The translations under genes and the position numbers were made by a program. From Isoetes taiwanensis (taxonomy: Eukaryota > Streptophyta > Lycopodiopsida > Isoetales > Isoetaceae), in assembly GCA_021234155.1 (NCBI GenBank), contig JAJEKV010000084.1, forward strand, positions 494,001 through 558,000: a stretch of 64,000 nt of DNA, in the 5' to 3' direction. Below the pieces are notes generated by a model that saw only the letters and a list, made by a program, of their open reading frames with translations, was not told where the DNA came from and searched no databases. This document shows, in pieces, positions 1 through 11,444 of the stretch. How positions within the stretch are numbered: the first letter of the stretch is position 1; every line of letters starts with the position of its first letter.

Positions 1-3000
1 GGTTTCTACAAGGCCCCACATCGGGGCCTTGGGTTTGACAAGTTCTCCCGGGACCGATCTGGAATCTTTTGGGCCTTCCCCGAAGGGGGCCCATGAGCGG
101 AGGATCCAGCGGTCCGGATAGGGGAACCGGGCTCGGGGAGGTGGTCATTAGCGTGCAGCCGGGGGCGCCGGGGAAGGGCTGCCTCGGGAACTTTTTTGGA
201 TCCCGCCTCCTGGGGTCCGGACTCTCCCCTCTTGTGAGGGATCCCTGCAAGGTCCTGGCCTCGTTTGACTTGGGGAAGGGTGCCAGCTCGGTTGCCCTGC
301 AACGGGCTCCCCCGACCGTTCTAATGCTAACCCTTTGACCTAGACCTTCTCCGAAAATTCCGAAAATTGGGCCGTGTGCTGGAGATGAATTAGGGATCCA
401 GCCGGCAAAAAATCGGAATTTATTTTCGTGCAATGCATTAATTGCGAATTTACGAATGTCTTGCCACTGCAAAAGCGCCCCCCGACTTCTACTTGCCACA
501 TCGGGAGGAGGACAGGCCCAAACTCCGCTCCGTCAGTTCCCCTTGCTCCGTATTCTAGGCTGCTGCTTCTCGGCCAGGTCCCAAGTGCAACGGACCAGGA
601 CTCGGCCCCCAAAACGCAAACCCTTCTAGAGCCTGGCAACCCACAGGGTTTACGTTTCGGAGGCCCTCTCCTTGTCAGATTCGGCCGGGACCTTGCGCCG
701 TGTCTTGAAGTGGAGTTGGGGTGTTGACGCCAGAGCGCGGACCCTAAAATCCCTCCAGAAGCTGCTTGCCCCGAATTTCCTCTCCCCAAGGCCCTGGGGA
801 CGGACGGGCGACCTCCCCTCTCCGGAATCGCGATCTGGCTCTGCCAATGGACTCAGAACGTCGACATTGCCCTGGGGACCAAGTTCCGTGGCCAGAAGAC
901 CACCCGAACTCCAAGAAGCGCCAAAGTAGCTCACTTCCATCACACTCGTAGTCAATTGGCCTAGGATGTGGATGCGGGATACTGTCGTGGAGGGCGTGAG
1001 TGTTTCTTTCTTTTGCAAAACCGACCGTGTAACTTGCTCCCTAGGGTAATTTCGCCATTCCGGACGATTTGGCAGGGTCGATTTGCCATTCCGGAGCCTC
1101 CCCGGTGCCCGAACGACAAAACAGTCTTGGTTTCTACAAAGTAGACATCGGGGCGCCCAGCGGTTTGACAAGTTCTCCCGACCCGATCTGGAATCTTTTG
1201 GGCCTTCGAAGGGGCCCCATGAGCGGAGGATCAACGGTCGGATAGGGGAACCGGGCTCCGGGAGGGTGGTCATTAGCGTGCAGCCCCGGGGGGAGCGCTG
1301 CCAGGAAGGGCTGCCTCGGGAACTTTTTTGGATCCCGCCTCCTGGGGTCCGGACTCTCCCCTCTTGTGAGGGATCCCTGCAAGGTCCTGGCCTCGTTTGA
1401 CTTGGGGAAGGGTGCCAGCTCGGTTGCCCTGCGGGCTCCCCGACCGTTCTAATGCTAACCCTTTGACCTAGACCTTCTCCGAAAATTCCGAAAATTGGGC
1501 CGTGTGCTGGAGATGAATTAGGGATCCAGCCGGCAAAAAATCGGAATTTATTTTCGTGCAATGCATTAATTGCGAATTTACGAATGTCTTGCCACTGCAA
1601 AAGCGCCCCCCGACTTCTACTTGCCACATCGGGAGGAGGACAGGCCCAAACTCCGCTCCGTCGGGTTCCCCTTGCTCCGTATTCTCGGCTGCTTGCTTCT
1701 CGCCAGTCCCAAGTGCAGCAGACCCGGGACTCGGCCCCAAAGCATAAACCCTTCTAGAGCACGGCAACCCACGGGGTTTACGTTTGGAGGCCCTCTCCTT
1801 GTCGGTTCGGCCGGGACCTTGCTAGCCGCGTGTCTTGAAGTGGAGTTGGGGTGTTGGCCGCCTGAGCGGACCCTAAAATCCCTCCTAAGCTGCTTGCCCC
1901 AAATTTCCTCTCCCAAGGCCACGGGGGCCGGGGCTGAGGCGACCTCCCCTCCTCCAATCGCGATCTGGCTCTGCCAATGGACTCAGAACGTCGACATTGC
2001 CCTGGGGACCAAGTTCCGTGGCCAGAAGACCACCCGAACTCCAAGAAGCGCCAAAGTAGCTCACTTCCATCACACTCCTAGTCAATTGGCCTAGGATGTG
2101 GATGCGGGATATTGTCGTGGAGGCGTGAGTGTTTCTTTCTTTTGCAAAACCGGCCGTGTAACTTGCTCCCTAGGGTAATTTCGCCATTCCGGACGATTTG
2201 GCGGTCGATTTGCCATTCCGGAGCCTCCGGGTGCGAACGACAAAACAATCTTGTTTCTACAAGGCCGACATCGGGGCCCAGCGGTTTGACAAGTTCTCTC
2301 CGGACCCCATCTGGAATCTTTTGGGCCTTCCCCGAAGAGGGGCCCATGAGCGGAGGATCAGCGATCGGATAGGGGAACCGGGCTCGGGAGGGTGGTCATT
2401 AGCGTGCAGCCCCGGGGGCTGCCAGAAGGGCTGCCTCGGGAACTTTTTGGATCCGCCTCACGGGGTCCTGGACTCTCCCCTCTTGTGAGGGATCCCTGCA
2501 AGGTCCTGGCCTCGTTTGACTTGGGGAAGGGTGCCAGCTCGGTTGCCATGCAACGGGCTCCCCCGACCGTTCTAATGCTAACCCTTTGACCTAGACCTTC
2601 TCCGAAAATTCCGAAAATTGGGCCGTAATTTGGAGATGAATTAGGGATCCAAAATCGCAAAAAAATCGAATTTATTTTCGTGCAATGCATTAATTGCGAA
2701 TTCTGAATGTCTTGCCCAGCACAAAAGCCCCCGACTTCTACTTGCCACATCGGGGAGGAGGACAGGCCCAAACTCCGCTCCGCCGGGCCCCTTGCTCCAT
2801 ATTCTCGGCTCCGCTTCTCGGCCAGTCCCAAGTGCAACAGACCGGGACTCGGCCCCAAAACACAAACCCTTCTAGAGCACGGCAACCCCACGGGGGTTTA
2901 CGTTTGAGGCCCTCTCCTTGTCGGTCGGCGGGACCTTGCGCCCGTGTCTTGAAGTGGAGTTGGGGTGTTGAGCTTGAGCACGGACCCTAAAATCCCTCCG

Positions 3001-6000
3001 GAAGCTGCTTGCCCCAAATTTCCTCTCCCCAAGGCCACAGGGGGCCGGGCGGAGGCGACCTCCCCTCTCCGAATCGCGATCTGGCTCGCCAATGGACTCG
3101 AGCGTCGACATTGCCACAGGGGACCAAGTTAAAGTGGCGAGAAGACCACCCGAACTCCAAGCGCCAAAGTAGCTCACTTCCATCACACTCCTAGTCAATT
3201 GGCCTAGGATGTGGATGCGGGATCTTGTCGTGGAGGGTGAGTGTTTCTTTCTTTTACAAAACCGGCCGGTGTAACTTGCTCCCTAGGGTAATTTCATCCA
3301 TTCCTGACGATTTGGCGGGTCGATTTGCCATTCGAGCCTCCCGGTGCCCGAACGACAAAAGCAGTCACGGTTTCTACAAGGCCGACATCGGGGCGCCAGC
3401 GGTTTGACAAGTTCTCCCGGACCGATCTGGAATCTTTTGGGCCTTCCCAAGAGGGGCCCATGAGCGGAGGATCCAACGGTCGGGATAGGGGAACCTGCTC
3501 CGGGAGGGTGGTCATTAGCGTGCAGCCCCGGGGGGCTTGCCGGGGAAGGGCTGCCTCGGGAACTTTTGGATCCCTCACGGGGTCCGGACTCTCCCCTCTT
3601 GTGAGGGATCCCCGCAAGGTCCGGCCTCGTTTGACTTGGGGAAGGGTGCCAGCTTCGGTTGCCACCTAAGCGGGCTCCCCGACCGTTCTAATGCTAACCC
3701 TTTGACCTAGACCTTCTCCGAAAATTCCGAAAATTGGGCGTGTCTTTGAGATGAATTAGGGATCCAAATAGGCAAAAATCGGAATTTATTTTAGGTGCAA
3801 TGCATTAATTATGAATTTCTGAATGTCTTGCCATCTTTACAAAAGCCCCCCGACTTCTACTTGCCACATCGGGAGGAGGACAGGCCCAAACTCCGCTCCG
3901 TCGGTTCCCCTTGCTCCGTATTCTCGGCTGCTTTGCTTCGGCCGTCCCAAGTGCAGCGGACCAGGACTTCGGCCCCCAAAGCGCCAAACCCTTCTAGAGC
4001 ACGGCAACCCACGGGGTTTACGTTTGAGGCCCTCTCCTTGTCGATTCAGCGGGACCTTTAGCGCCGTGTCTTGAAGTGGAGTTGGGGTGTTGGCCGCCGG
4101 GCCTGGACCCTAAAATCCCTCCCCAGCTGCTTGCCCCAAATTTCCTCTCCCCAAGGCCACAGGGGGCGGGCCAGGCGACCTCCCCTCTCCTGGAATCGCG
4201 ATCTGGCTCTGCCAATGGACTCAGAACGTCGACATTGCCCTGGGGACCAAGTTCCGTGGCCAGAAGACCACCCGAACTCCAAGAAGCGCCAAAGTAGCTC
4301 ACTTCCATCACACTCCTAGTCAATTGGCCTAGGATGTGGATGCGGGATACTGTCGTGGAGGGCGTGAGTGTTTCTTTCTTTTGCAAAACCGACCGTGTAA
4401 CTTGCTCCCTAGGGTAATTTCGCCATTCCGGACGATTTGGCGGGTCGATTTGCCATTCGAACCTCCCGGTGCCCGACGACAAAACAAGTCGCGGTTTCTA
4501 CAAGGCCGACATCGGGGCGGGCCAGCGGTTTGACAAGTTCTCCGGACCCGATCTGGAATCTTTTGGGCCTTCCCCGAAGAGGGGCCCATGAGCGGAGGAT
4601 CCAACGACCGGATAGGGGAACCGGGCTCCGGAGGGTGGTCATTAGCGCGTGCGGCCCAGGGGCGCTGCCAGAAGGGCTGCCTCGGGAACTTTTTGGATCC
4701 CGCCTCCACGGGGTCCTGGACTCTCCCCTCTTGTGAGGGATCCTGCAAGGTCCTGGCCTCGTTTGACTTGGGGAAGGGTGCCAGCTTTCGGTTGCCACAC
4801 GCAGCGGGCTCCCCGACCGCTCTAATGCTAACCCTTTGACCTAGACCTTCTCCGAAAATTCCGAAAATTGGGCCGTGTCTTTGAGATGAATTAGGGATCA
4901 GCCCGGCAAAAATCGGAATTTATTTTAGGTGCAATGCATTAATTGCGAATTCTGAATGTCTTGCCATTTGCAAAAAAGCCCCGACTTCTACTTGCCACAT
5001 CGGGAGGAGGACAGGCCCAAACTCCGCTCCGTCCAGTTCCCCTTGCTCCGTATTCTCCGACTTTGCTCGGCCATGTCCCAAGTGCAACAGAACCGGGGAC
5101 TCGGCCCCCAAAACACAAACCCTTCTAGAGCACGGCAACCCACGGGGTTTACGTTTGAGGCCCTCTCCTTGTCGATTCGGCCGGGACCTTGCGCCCGTGT
5201 CTTGAAGTGGAGTTGGGGTGTTGAGCGAGCCCTTGGACCCTAAAATCCCTCCGGAAGCTTGCCCCAAATTTCCTCTCCCCAAGGCCACGGGGCCGGACGA
5301 GGCGACCTCCCCTCTCCGGAATCGCGATGCGGCTCTGCCAATGGACTCGAGCGTCGACATTGCCACGGGGACCAAGTTCCGTGGCGAGAAGACCACCCGA
5401 ACTCCAAGAAGCCCAAAGTAGCTCACTTCCATCACACTCCTAGTCAATTGGCCTAGGATGTGGATCGCGGGATCTTGTCGTGGAGGCGTGAGTGTTTCTT
5501 TCTTTTGCAAAACCGGCCAGGTGTAACTTGCTCCCTAGGGTAATTTCATCATTCGGACGATTTGGCGGGTCGATTTGCCATTCAGAGCCTCCCGGTGCCC
5601 GAGCGACAAAAGCAGTCACGGTTTCTACAAGGCCGACATCGGGGGCGCCCAGCGGTTTGACAAGTTCTCCCAGGACCGATCTGGAATCTTTTGGGCCTTC
5701 CCAAGGGGGCCCATGAGCGGAGGATCAGCGGTGGGATAGGGGAAGGGCTCGGGAGGGTGGTCATTAGCGCGTGCAGCCCAGGGGCGCCGGCCAGAAGGGT
5801 CTGCCTCGGGGAACTTTTGGATCCCGCCTCACGGGGTCCGGACTCTCCCCTCTTGTGAGGGATCCCCGCAAGGTCCTGGCCTCGTTTGACTTGGGGAAGG
5901 GTGCCAGCTTCGGTTGCCACACAACGGGCTCCCAAGACCGTTCTAATGCTAACCCTTTGACCTAGACCTTCTCCCCCAAAATTCGAAAATTGGGCCGTGT

Positions 6001-6384
6001 CTTTGGAGATGAATTAGGGATCCAGCCCGGCAAAAAATCGAATTTATTTTAGGTGCAATGCATTAATTGCGAATTCTGAATGTCTTGCCCTTTGCAAAAA
6101 GCCCCGACTTCTACTTGCCATCGGGAGGAGGACAGGCCCAAACTCCGCTCCGTCGGTTCCCCTTGCTCCGTATTCTCGGCCGCTGGCTTCTACCGGCCCG
6201 GTCCCAAGTGCAACAAACCAGGACTCGGCCCCCAAACGCGCAAACCCTTCTAGAGCACGGCAACCCACCCGGGTTTTACGTTTGGAGGCCCTCTCCTTGT
6301 CGGTTCGCCGGGACCTTGCTGGCAGGTGTCTTGAAGTGGAGTTGGGGTGTTGGCCTTGAGGCCTTGGGACCCTAAAATCCCTCC
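1..6384. repeat. Tandem satellite-like array, ~1.12 kb unit, 5 full copies plus 1 partial
   Basis: Using the recurring GGTTTCTACAAGG as unit boundary, copies start at about 1, 1129, 2252, 3369, 4493 and 5620, giving periods of 1117-1128 bp. The last copy stops after CCTAAAATCCCTCC near 6384. The left edge of the window cuts the array. The block is much richer in G+C than the rest of the window. Copies differ by some substitutions and by many 1-6 bp indels, often in C or G runs. ORFs in it are short, change frame between copies and resemble nothing I know, so I call it non-coding. It could be a pericentromeric or subtelomeric satellite, or rDNA-spacer-type repeats. No rRNA gene or telomere repeat is visible to decide. 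Confidence 0.95.
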
Positions 6385-6467
6385 TTTTTGCTGGTATTTA
6401 TAGTTCATACTTTGGTCTCTATTGTGTTTACCGTGTTATTATTATGTTCTCTAAATATTCATGTATG

Positions 6468-6586
6468 TATGATACACGGGTACTGCACGTGTATACAACC
6501 CCTGCATAAGGTCTATGATACAGGGTACTGTACACGTGTATACAACCCCTGCATAAGGTCTATGATACAGGGTACTGTAAACGTGC
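6468..6586. repeat. Short tandem repeat, 46-47 bp unit, ~2.6 copies
   Basis: Units start at 6468, 6514 and 6561. Each begins TATGATACA, continues with GGGTACTG and ACGTGTATACAACCC and ends with GCATAAGGTC. The third is cut after ~26 bp. It lies just beyond the end of the satellite array in AT-rich DNA. Confidence 0.9.
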
Positions 6587-6657
6587 ATTAATTATGAATT
6601 AAGTGCCAACAAATATTGGTAATGAGTATACTTGTTCATTCTGTTATAAACTTGCAG

Positions 6658-6831
6658 ATCTTATATGAAGCTGAGACTCAAGAAGCGTGTCCAAAACCCT
6701 TAGCGATAATCTATGAAGAGGCTGCAGCCATATATGGAGTTGTATGTGATCATGCACGAGAGAATATGGCAAATCAAAAAGCTCTTCTTGCAGCTTTGCA
6801 TGGATTTGTAGGCTGGGCATGCCTTGTGTAG
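6658..6831 (+). CDS. Orphan exon-like reading frame, function unknown
   Basis: A good 3' splice site (CTTGCAG, ending at 6657) is followed by 57 open codons and a TAG. The peptide starts ILYEAETQEACPKP and contains the alanine-rich stretch EEAAAIYGVV, then ALLAALHGFVGWACLV at its end. It looks helical. I do not recognise the family, and no upstream exon of the same gene is visible because the satellite array ends only ~270 bp away. It may be the last exon of a broken gene or a chance open frame beside an AG. Confidence 0.3.
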   Translation: MLYEAETQEACPKPLAIIYEEAAAIYGVVCDHARENMANQKALLAALHGFVGWACLV

Positions 6832-6959
6832 ATTGTATCTTGGAGGAGCAACACAGTGAGCCATATGTTTTACCTTGCCTTCTGATCCATGGTCAAGTGG
6901 GCGGCAAGCTTGATTTAGTATGAAAGTATGCAAGTGAAGCTCAATGGTGCACAAGTCTG

Positions 6960-8110
6960 GTTTATTAAAGTGGATAGATAAACAAGGATGGAGAGAAATC
7001 TAAGTGGATAGATAAACAAGGATAGATAAAATACATAAGTAATGAAACAAATCTAAGTTGCTAATAATATTAACTTAAAAAAAGGACACGTCGTTTGGAA
7101 CCTAAAACATCGTTATAAACCTCGTTCAGCGAAAATTACTGGGCGTCATATAAAAAAAAGATTGCTAATAATAATAACTTAATTAAAAAAAGACACGTCG
7201 TTATAAACCAAAACGTCGTCAAATGAAAGCATAGGGGCGGGCTCTAGAATAGGTATAGCTTAAGCGTCCAAATCCGGTCGACAACAAATTAATTGCCGTG
7301 GCGGTCACATTCGTATGGACTCATTATGGAGTGTCTGAAATTGAATATCTCGAACTTCGAAATTCAAGGTGAGTAGGATATGTTATATTAAGGTGATTTA
7401 TTTCTTTAAAGGATCTATCTTGTGCCACCACAATATAGATAAAAAACATAAGTAATAAAACAAATAGATCTAAGTTGGTAACTTAATAAAAAAAAAAAAA
7501 GACACGCGTCGGTATACACATTGGCGTCGTTATAAGCGTCGTTTAACGACTATTACGAGAATGCTCATTAGTCATTCCATAAATCTGACCCACCTCTTTT
7601 CTTTTCTGCTTTCTGTTTATGCGGATCGAATATTGTAGCTCAGATCCATCGGTGAAAAGCCTTTTTTAATCATCTAAGTTAAATGAAAAGATAAAAATTT
7701 GAGTTTGATTTCTACATTTTCTATCACAAAAATGTATGGGAGGTGGAGGCAAACCGGGACTTTCAACATCTGTTCAAGAAGCGGCTTCACGAGTTAGATT
7801 CTTGCATAAATGATGACCCTCCAGCGGGTAACAATCCTTCTTTGTATAATAATTATAATTATAATAATAACTTATAATTATAACTTAATAAAAACAAGGC
7901 ACATCGTTTAACACAAAGGCGTCGTTATGGGCGTCCGGTCATCGACTATAACGGACTATAACAAATAGATCTAAGTTGCTAACTTAATTAAAAAAAGGAC
8001 ACGTCGGTATACACATTGGCGTCGTTATGGACGTCGTTCAACGACTATAACAGACGTCGTTAAACGACGTTACGACGTCGTTAAACGACGTCTGTAACTT
8101 TTTTACAGAA
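6960..8110. mobile_element. Decayed transposon region with repeated CGTCG/CGACG palindromic modules
   Basis: Three related modules occur at about 6985-7140, 7430-7560 and 7955-8060. Each runs: GATAGATAAA or ACAAATAGATC, then TCTAAGTTGCTAA, an A-run, ACACGTCG, and one or more inverted motifs such as GTCGTTNAACGAC. The last 80 bp contain several near-perfect palindromes of the form ACGTCGTTAAACGACGT. Clustered short motifs of this kind are typical of the subterminal regions of plant CACTA (En/Spm) elements. A similar cluster at 24.34-24.87 kb ends in a CACTA-type terminus. No CACTAC terminus is visible near 6.9 kb, so the outer limit is uncertain. Confidence 0.6.
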
Positions 8111-8477
8111 AACAGGGCCGGCTTTTCCGCCGCCTAGTTTTTTTTGTTCTAAGCGGCTGGAGGAGGCGTTTTTAAATGGCGATTTTTTGGCGCGGATCAT
8201 CCCCTTGCGGTCCTTTCAAGCTTCAAGCAAGCATCCAAAGGTATTTCAATGGATCAATCAACTCTATTTTTGAATTAGGCTTGTTGTTTGATAGATTTAG
8301 GGCTTCTTGTTTTTTCTTGTTTGTTTTCAATCCATCCCATTTCTATCCTCCTCTTCTTTCCATCCTTGTTTTTCTTCAATCCATTTCGCCTCTTCTTAGT
8401 ATGAATCGAATCCTCCTCCTTCTTCTTCCAATCTTATTCCAATCATTGGTTTTTTCCTTCTAATCTTCCGTTCTTCC

Positions 8478-8615
8478 AATCTTCTATTCATTTTCTTCTT
8501 CTTCTTCTTCATCACTTTCTCATTCTATTCAATCTTTCTTTCCTATCTCCTCTTTCTTCTTCTTCTTCTATTTCTTCTTCTTCTATTTCTTCTTCTTCTT
8601 CCTCTTCTATTTTTT
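8478..8615. repeat. Polypyrimidine (TTC)n-like tract
   Basis: About 140 bp composed almost entirely of C and T on the plus strand, mostly TCTTCTTCT triplets interrupted by ATT and CCT. Low complexity, within the non-coding stretch before the kinase-like remnant. Confidence 0.85.
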
Positions 8616-8626
8616 TTTCCATGGAA

Positions 8627-8717
8627 GAAGAGGGGACGTCGTTGAAAGACGAGGCCCATTCTTCCTCTATTTTTTATTACAAGAAGGGGACGTCGTTGAA
8701 AGACGAGGCCCCTTCTT
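8627..8717. repeat. Two direct copies of a CGTCG-containing segment
   Basis: The segment GGGGACGTCGTTGAAAGACG plus AGGCCC occurs at about 8632 and 8687, separated by a T-rich spacer. It carries the same ACGTCGTT core as the 7-8.1 kb modules, linking this stretch to the same decayed element. Confidence 0.75.
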
Positions 8718-9040
8718 TTTATGTTCTTCCTTTTTTTTTTATTTTTTTATTTTTTTGTTTTTATATGTCAATATATAGTTCTTTTTAATTAACAATGTAA
8801 ATAGTTTTAATGTCAATGATCTTTTTAACGTGAATGGTCTTTTTGTTTTTTTTTTTTTTTATTTCTTTATTTATGTAAGTTTTCTAATTATTGAATGCCT
8901 TTATTTTTTTGCATGTACACTAATAACAAAATCGTCGCTCTTGGAAATCGTTTTTTAGCTTTCGAAGACATTCTAGGTAAAATTTGAGTTTGAGTAGGAG
9001 AATAAAATTTTAATGTTTTATTTAGGTTAAAAAAAAAACT

Positions 9041-9375
9041 TGGGGAGACTTGGACAAGGGCATGGTCGGCTCATGCCTTGAGTGGAGAAGACTAGGTGTT
9101 CGGGTCCAAGCTCACCGTTTTACTCTCGTAATTTTATTGATTAATGTATTTAGATTAGAAAAATTGGGAGACTTGGACAAGGGCATGGTCGGCTCATGCC
9201 TTGAGTGGAGAAGACTAGGTGTTCGGGGTCCAAGCTCACCGTTTACTCTTGTAATTTTATTGATTAATGTATTTAGATTAGAAAAAATTGGGGAGACTTG
9301 GACAAGGGCATGGTCGGCTCCGCCTTGAGTGGAGAAGACTAGGTGTTCGGGTCAAGCTCACCGCCTACTCTTGTT
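9041..9375. repeat. Tandem repeat, ~124 bp unit, 3 copies
   Basis: GAGACTTGGACAAGGG recurs at 9045, 9168 and 9293. Each copy continues with CATGGTCGGCTC, GAGTGGAGAAGACTAGGTG and an AT-rich tail. The third copy is slightly degenerate. It lies in non-coding DNA upstream of the kinase-like remnant. An open frame of 92 codons across it simply follows the repeat and is not counted as a gene. Confidence 0.95.
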
Positions 9376-9691
9376 TATTTTTTTTTATTAATATATCAAT
9401 AAATAGAAATCTTTACTGAGGATTGGACAAGGGCGGGGTTTTTGAAAAAAATTGCATTATTGATTTTCGGGTTTCTAGTTAAGAATGTTGTTTTTAAAAA
9501 TGTTAGGGATGTCAAAGAAACAACTGATGTGTGGAGTGGTTAAGAGCAAGAAAAAATTTCAATAGTTGGTTTTAAAAAAAAAAAAAATTAAAAGGGAAAC
9601 TAACTCTTAAGAAAGTAGGTAAAGATTCATAATGAAGGTTTGAAAAAAGTCACAAAAGCAAGATTAATGAATCTAAATTGGTTTTGTAGGT

Positions 9692-11250
9692 ATGGCCCCG
9701 AGTGTGAAGACACAAATGATTAGTGAGATTAGGCGTGCGTGGTCATAAATGAGATATGTGCTAACGAAAGTCCCCGACCAGGAGATGCAAAGCGGTCAAC
9801 GTGTCGACCATTTTGTCGGACATGTGAAAAGGAAGTGTCAATTTGAGTTAGCACAAAAATGGCCAGTCAAGAAGAAATGTTGACTTCTCTCCTTGACACA
9901 CATGTAAAAGCCAATGATTGGAAACCCCATGGATGAACTGAAGACATGTTTGAAGCATTGGTCTTTAAAAGTCCCAATCTTGGCTGGCTCGTGTCAAGGA
10001 ATGGGTAGCTTCATGGAATTGCTCAAAGAAGCGGCGTGCGGATCACAAGAACATCATTGCGGATCTCAATGCCGTCGGTTGGAGGTAATTAAAAATGCTT
10101 TGCATCGGGGGAAGCTCTAGTGGAGCGAGGGCCTAGCAAGGCCCACTTTTCTTTGGAGAATCACATGAACACATCAATCTTTGTTGATCCCATACCCGTA
10201 GAGGCCGTGGATGTGATCGCCTTATTGAGGAGAAACCAACACATCGCGTATCAAATCAAGATCAACGGAACACAACACTTCCAAGATGATGAGCTATACA
10301 ATGGATGGATGGGTTTCAAGGGCAAAGATAGAGGCGGAGGCGTATGAGATGGCTCAAAGATACATACGCTTCAAGAGCCCGCATCACAGCTTTGGCTACA
10401 TCCATTGGACTTGCATATGAAGTTGCTAGCTCTAGTGGGGGATACCATAGGGCCAATGGTGATTCTACCTTTCATGAATGGAGAGACACTTGCACACTTG
10501 TTTGACTATTTACCTAATAACTTGTCACGTTTTAGAAGATGGTCAAATGCAATTGCTAGAGCCAAGAAGAACCCGACAAACACATAGGCTGAACTTAGGA
10601 GCAAAATGCGAGTTGTATATCGGTATGTTCGAGATAGCTCTTGCCCTAGCGGAAGGTGTCGTTGAGATCCACAAAGGCCACTTCACTCACACAAAGCTTA
10701 ATTGCAAGAGAGTCAAATTACATTTTGATGATGAGTACCAAAATGTGTGGGTGGCCATTGGTGATTGGGACAATGCAATTCATTTTTACCAAAGAGCGTC
10801 GTCCCTTGTTGAAGTGTCGGTACTTACTTTGGATGGACAAGCAAAATATCCATGGTTAGAGGAAAAGTGTTTGAGAAATCAAAGGATGATGATGGTGTAT
10901 GGGGACACGAAATTCATGATGTCTATGCATTGGGATATATTTACGAGATGCTTCTGGATTTCGTGCAAGCTATCTTGACGAATGGAGTGGTTTAATAATA
11001 ACAACAATGCCCAATGGATTAATCCAACCCATATGTACCAACGGCGTCTTGACAAGTTGGAGGAGCAAAAACAAGAATGATGTGCCTACGTGAAGGCGTA
11101 TTCTCATCACGACCCAAAGCTTCTGAAGTTGTTGAAGCCTTACAAAGTGTTGGAATATCTTCTACCATGGTTGTGAGACAAAGACGACACATGAAGTGCA
11201 TGGATGCCTTGGAGATGTCAAAATTGTTGTTGTCACAACTCAAAGAATGA
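9692..11250 (+). pseudogene. Degenerate protein-kinase-like gene, probably transposon cargo
   Basis: Conceptual pieces in all three plus frames reproduce the subdomain order of a Ser/Thr-type protein kinase. A hinge-like PMVILPFMNGETLAHLF lies near 10450. The helix and catalytic-loop region IALALAEGVVEIHKGHF followed by HTKLNCKRVKL lies near 10640-10710. A DFG-like IGDWDNA lies near 10760, and an APE-like PWLEE near 10850. The subdomain IX segment DVYALGYIYEMLLD lies near 10920. A C-terminal FSSRPKASEVVEALQSVG lies near 11100-11150. The HRD and DFG motifs are not canonical, so it would be a kinase-fold protein without normal catalysis even if intact. Frameshifts and stops break it, and some could be unrecognised introns. 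It sits downstream of CGTCG palindromes and tandem repeats, so a sequence captured by a CACTA-like element is the likely explanation. Confidence 0.6.
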
Positions 11251-11444
11251 ATACAATATTGTATATCTTGCCATGTTTAAGAGTATTAAATTTTTTTAAT
11301 TGTCTAATAACCAAATATATAGACACTTTTAATTATTCAAATCCCAATGTTTTGTAATGAACTTCCCATGTTGCTAACATTTACTATGTTATTCATCGCA
11401 CTCCATATAAATAACTTGCAAGTTTTTGCACATGTCCAGCAACC

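Noticed and set aside
1-6384. Dozens of open frames up to 325 codons on both strands in the satellite
   Set aside because: Frames are not kept between copies because indels shift them, peptides resemble no family, and high GC lengthens chance frames.
1-6384. Satellite as ribosomal DNA spacer
   Set aside because: Possible in size and GC content, but no rRNA coding end, promoter or terminator motif I can recognise is present, so no assignment is made.
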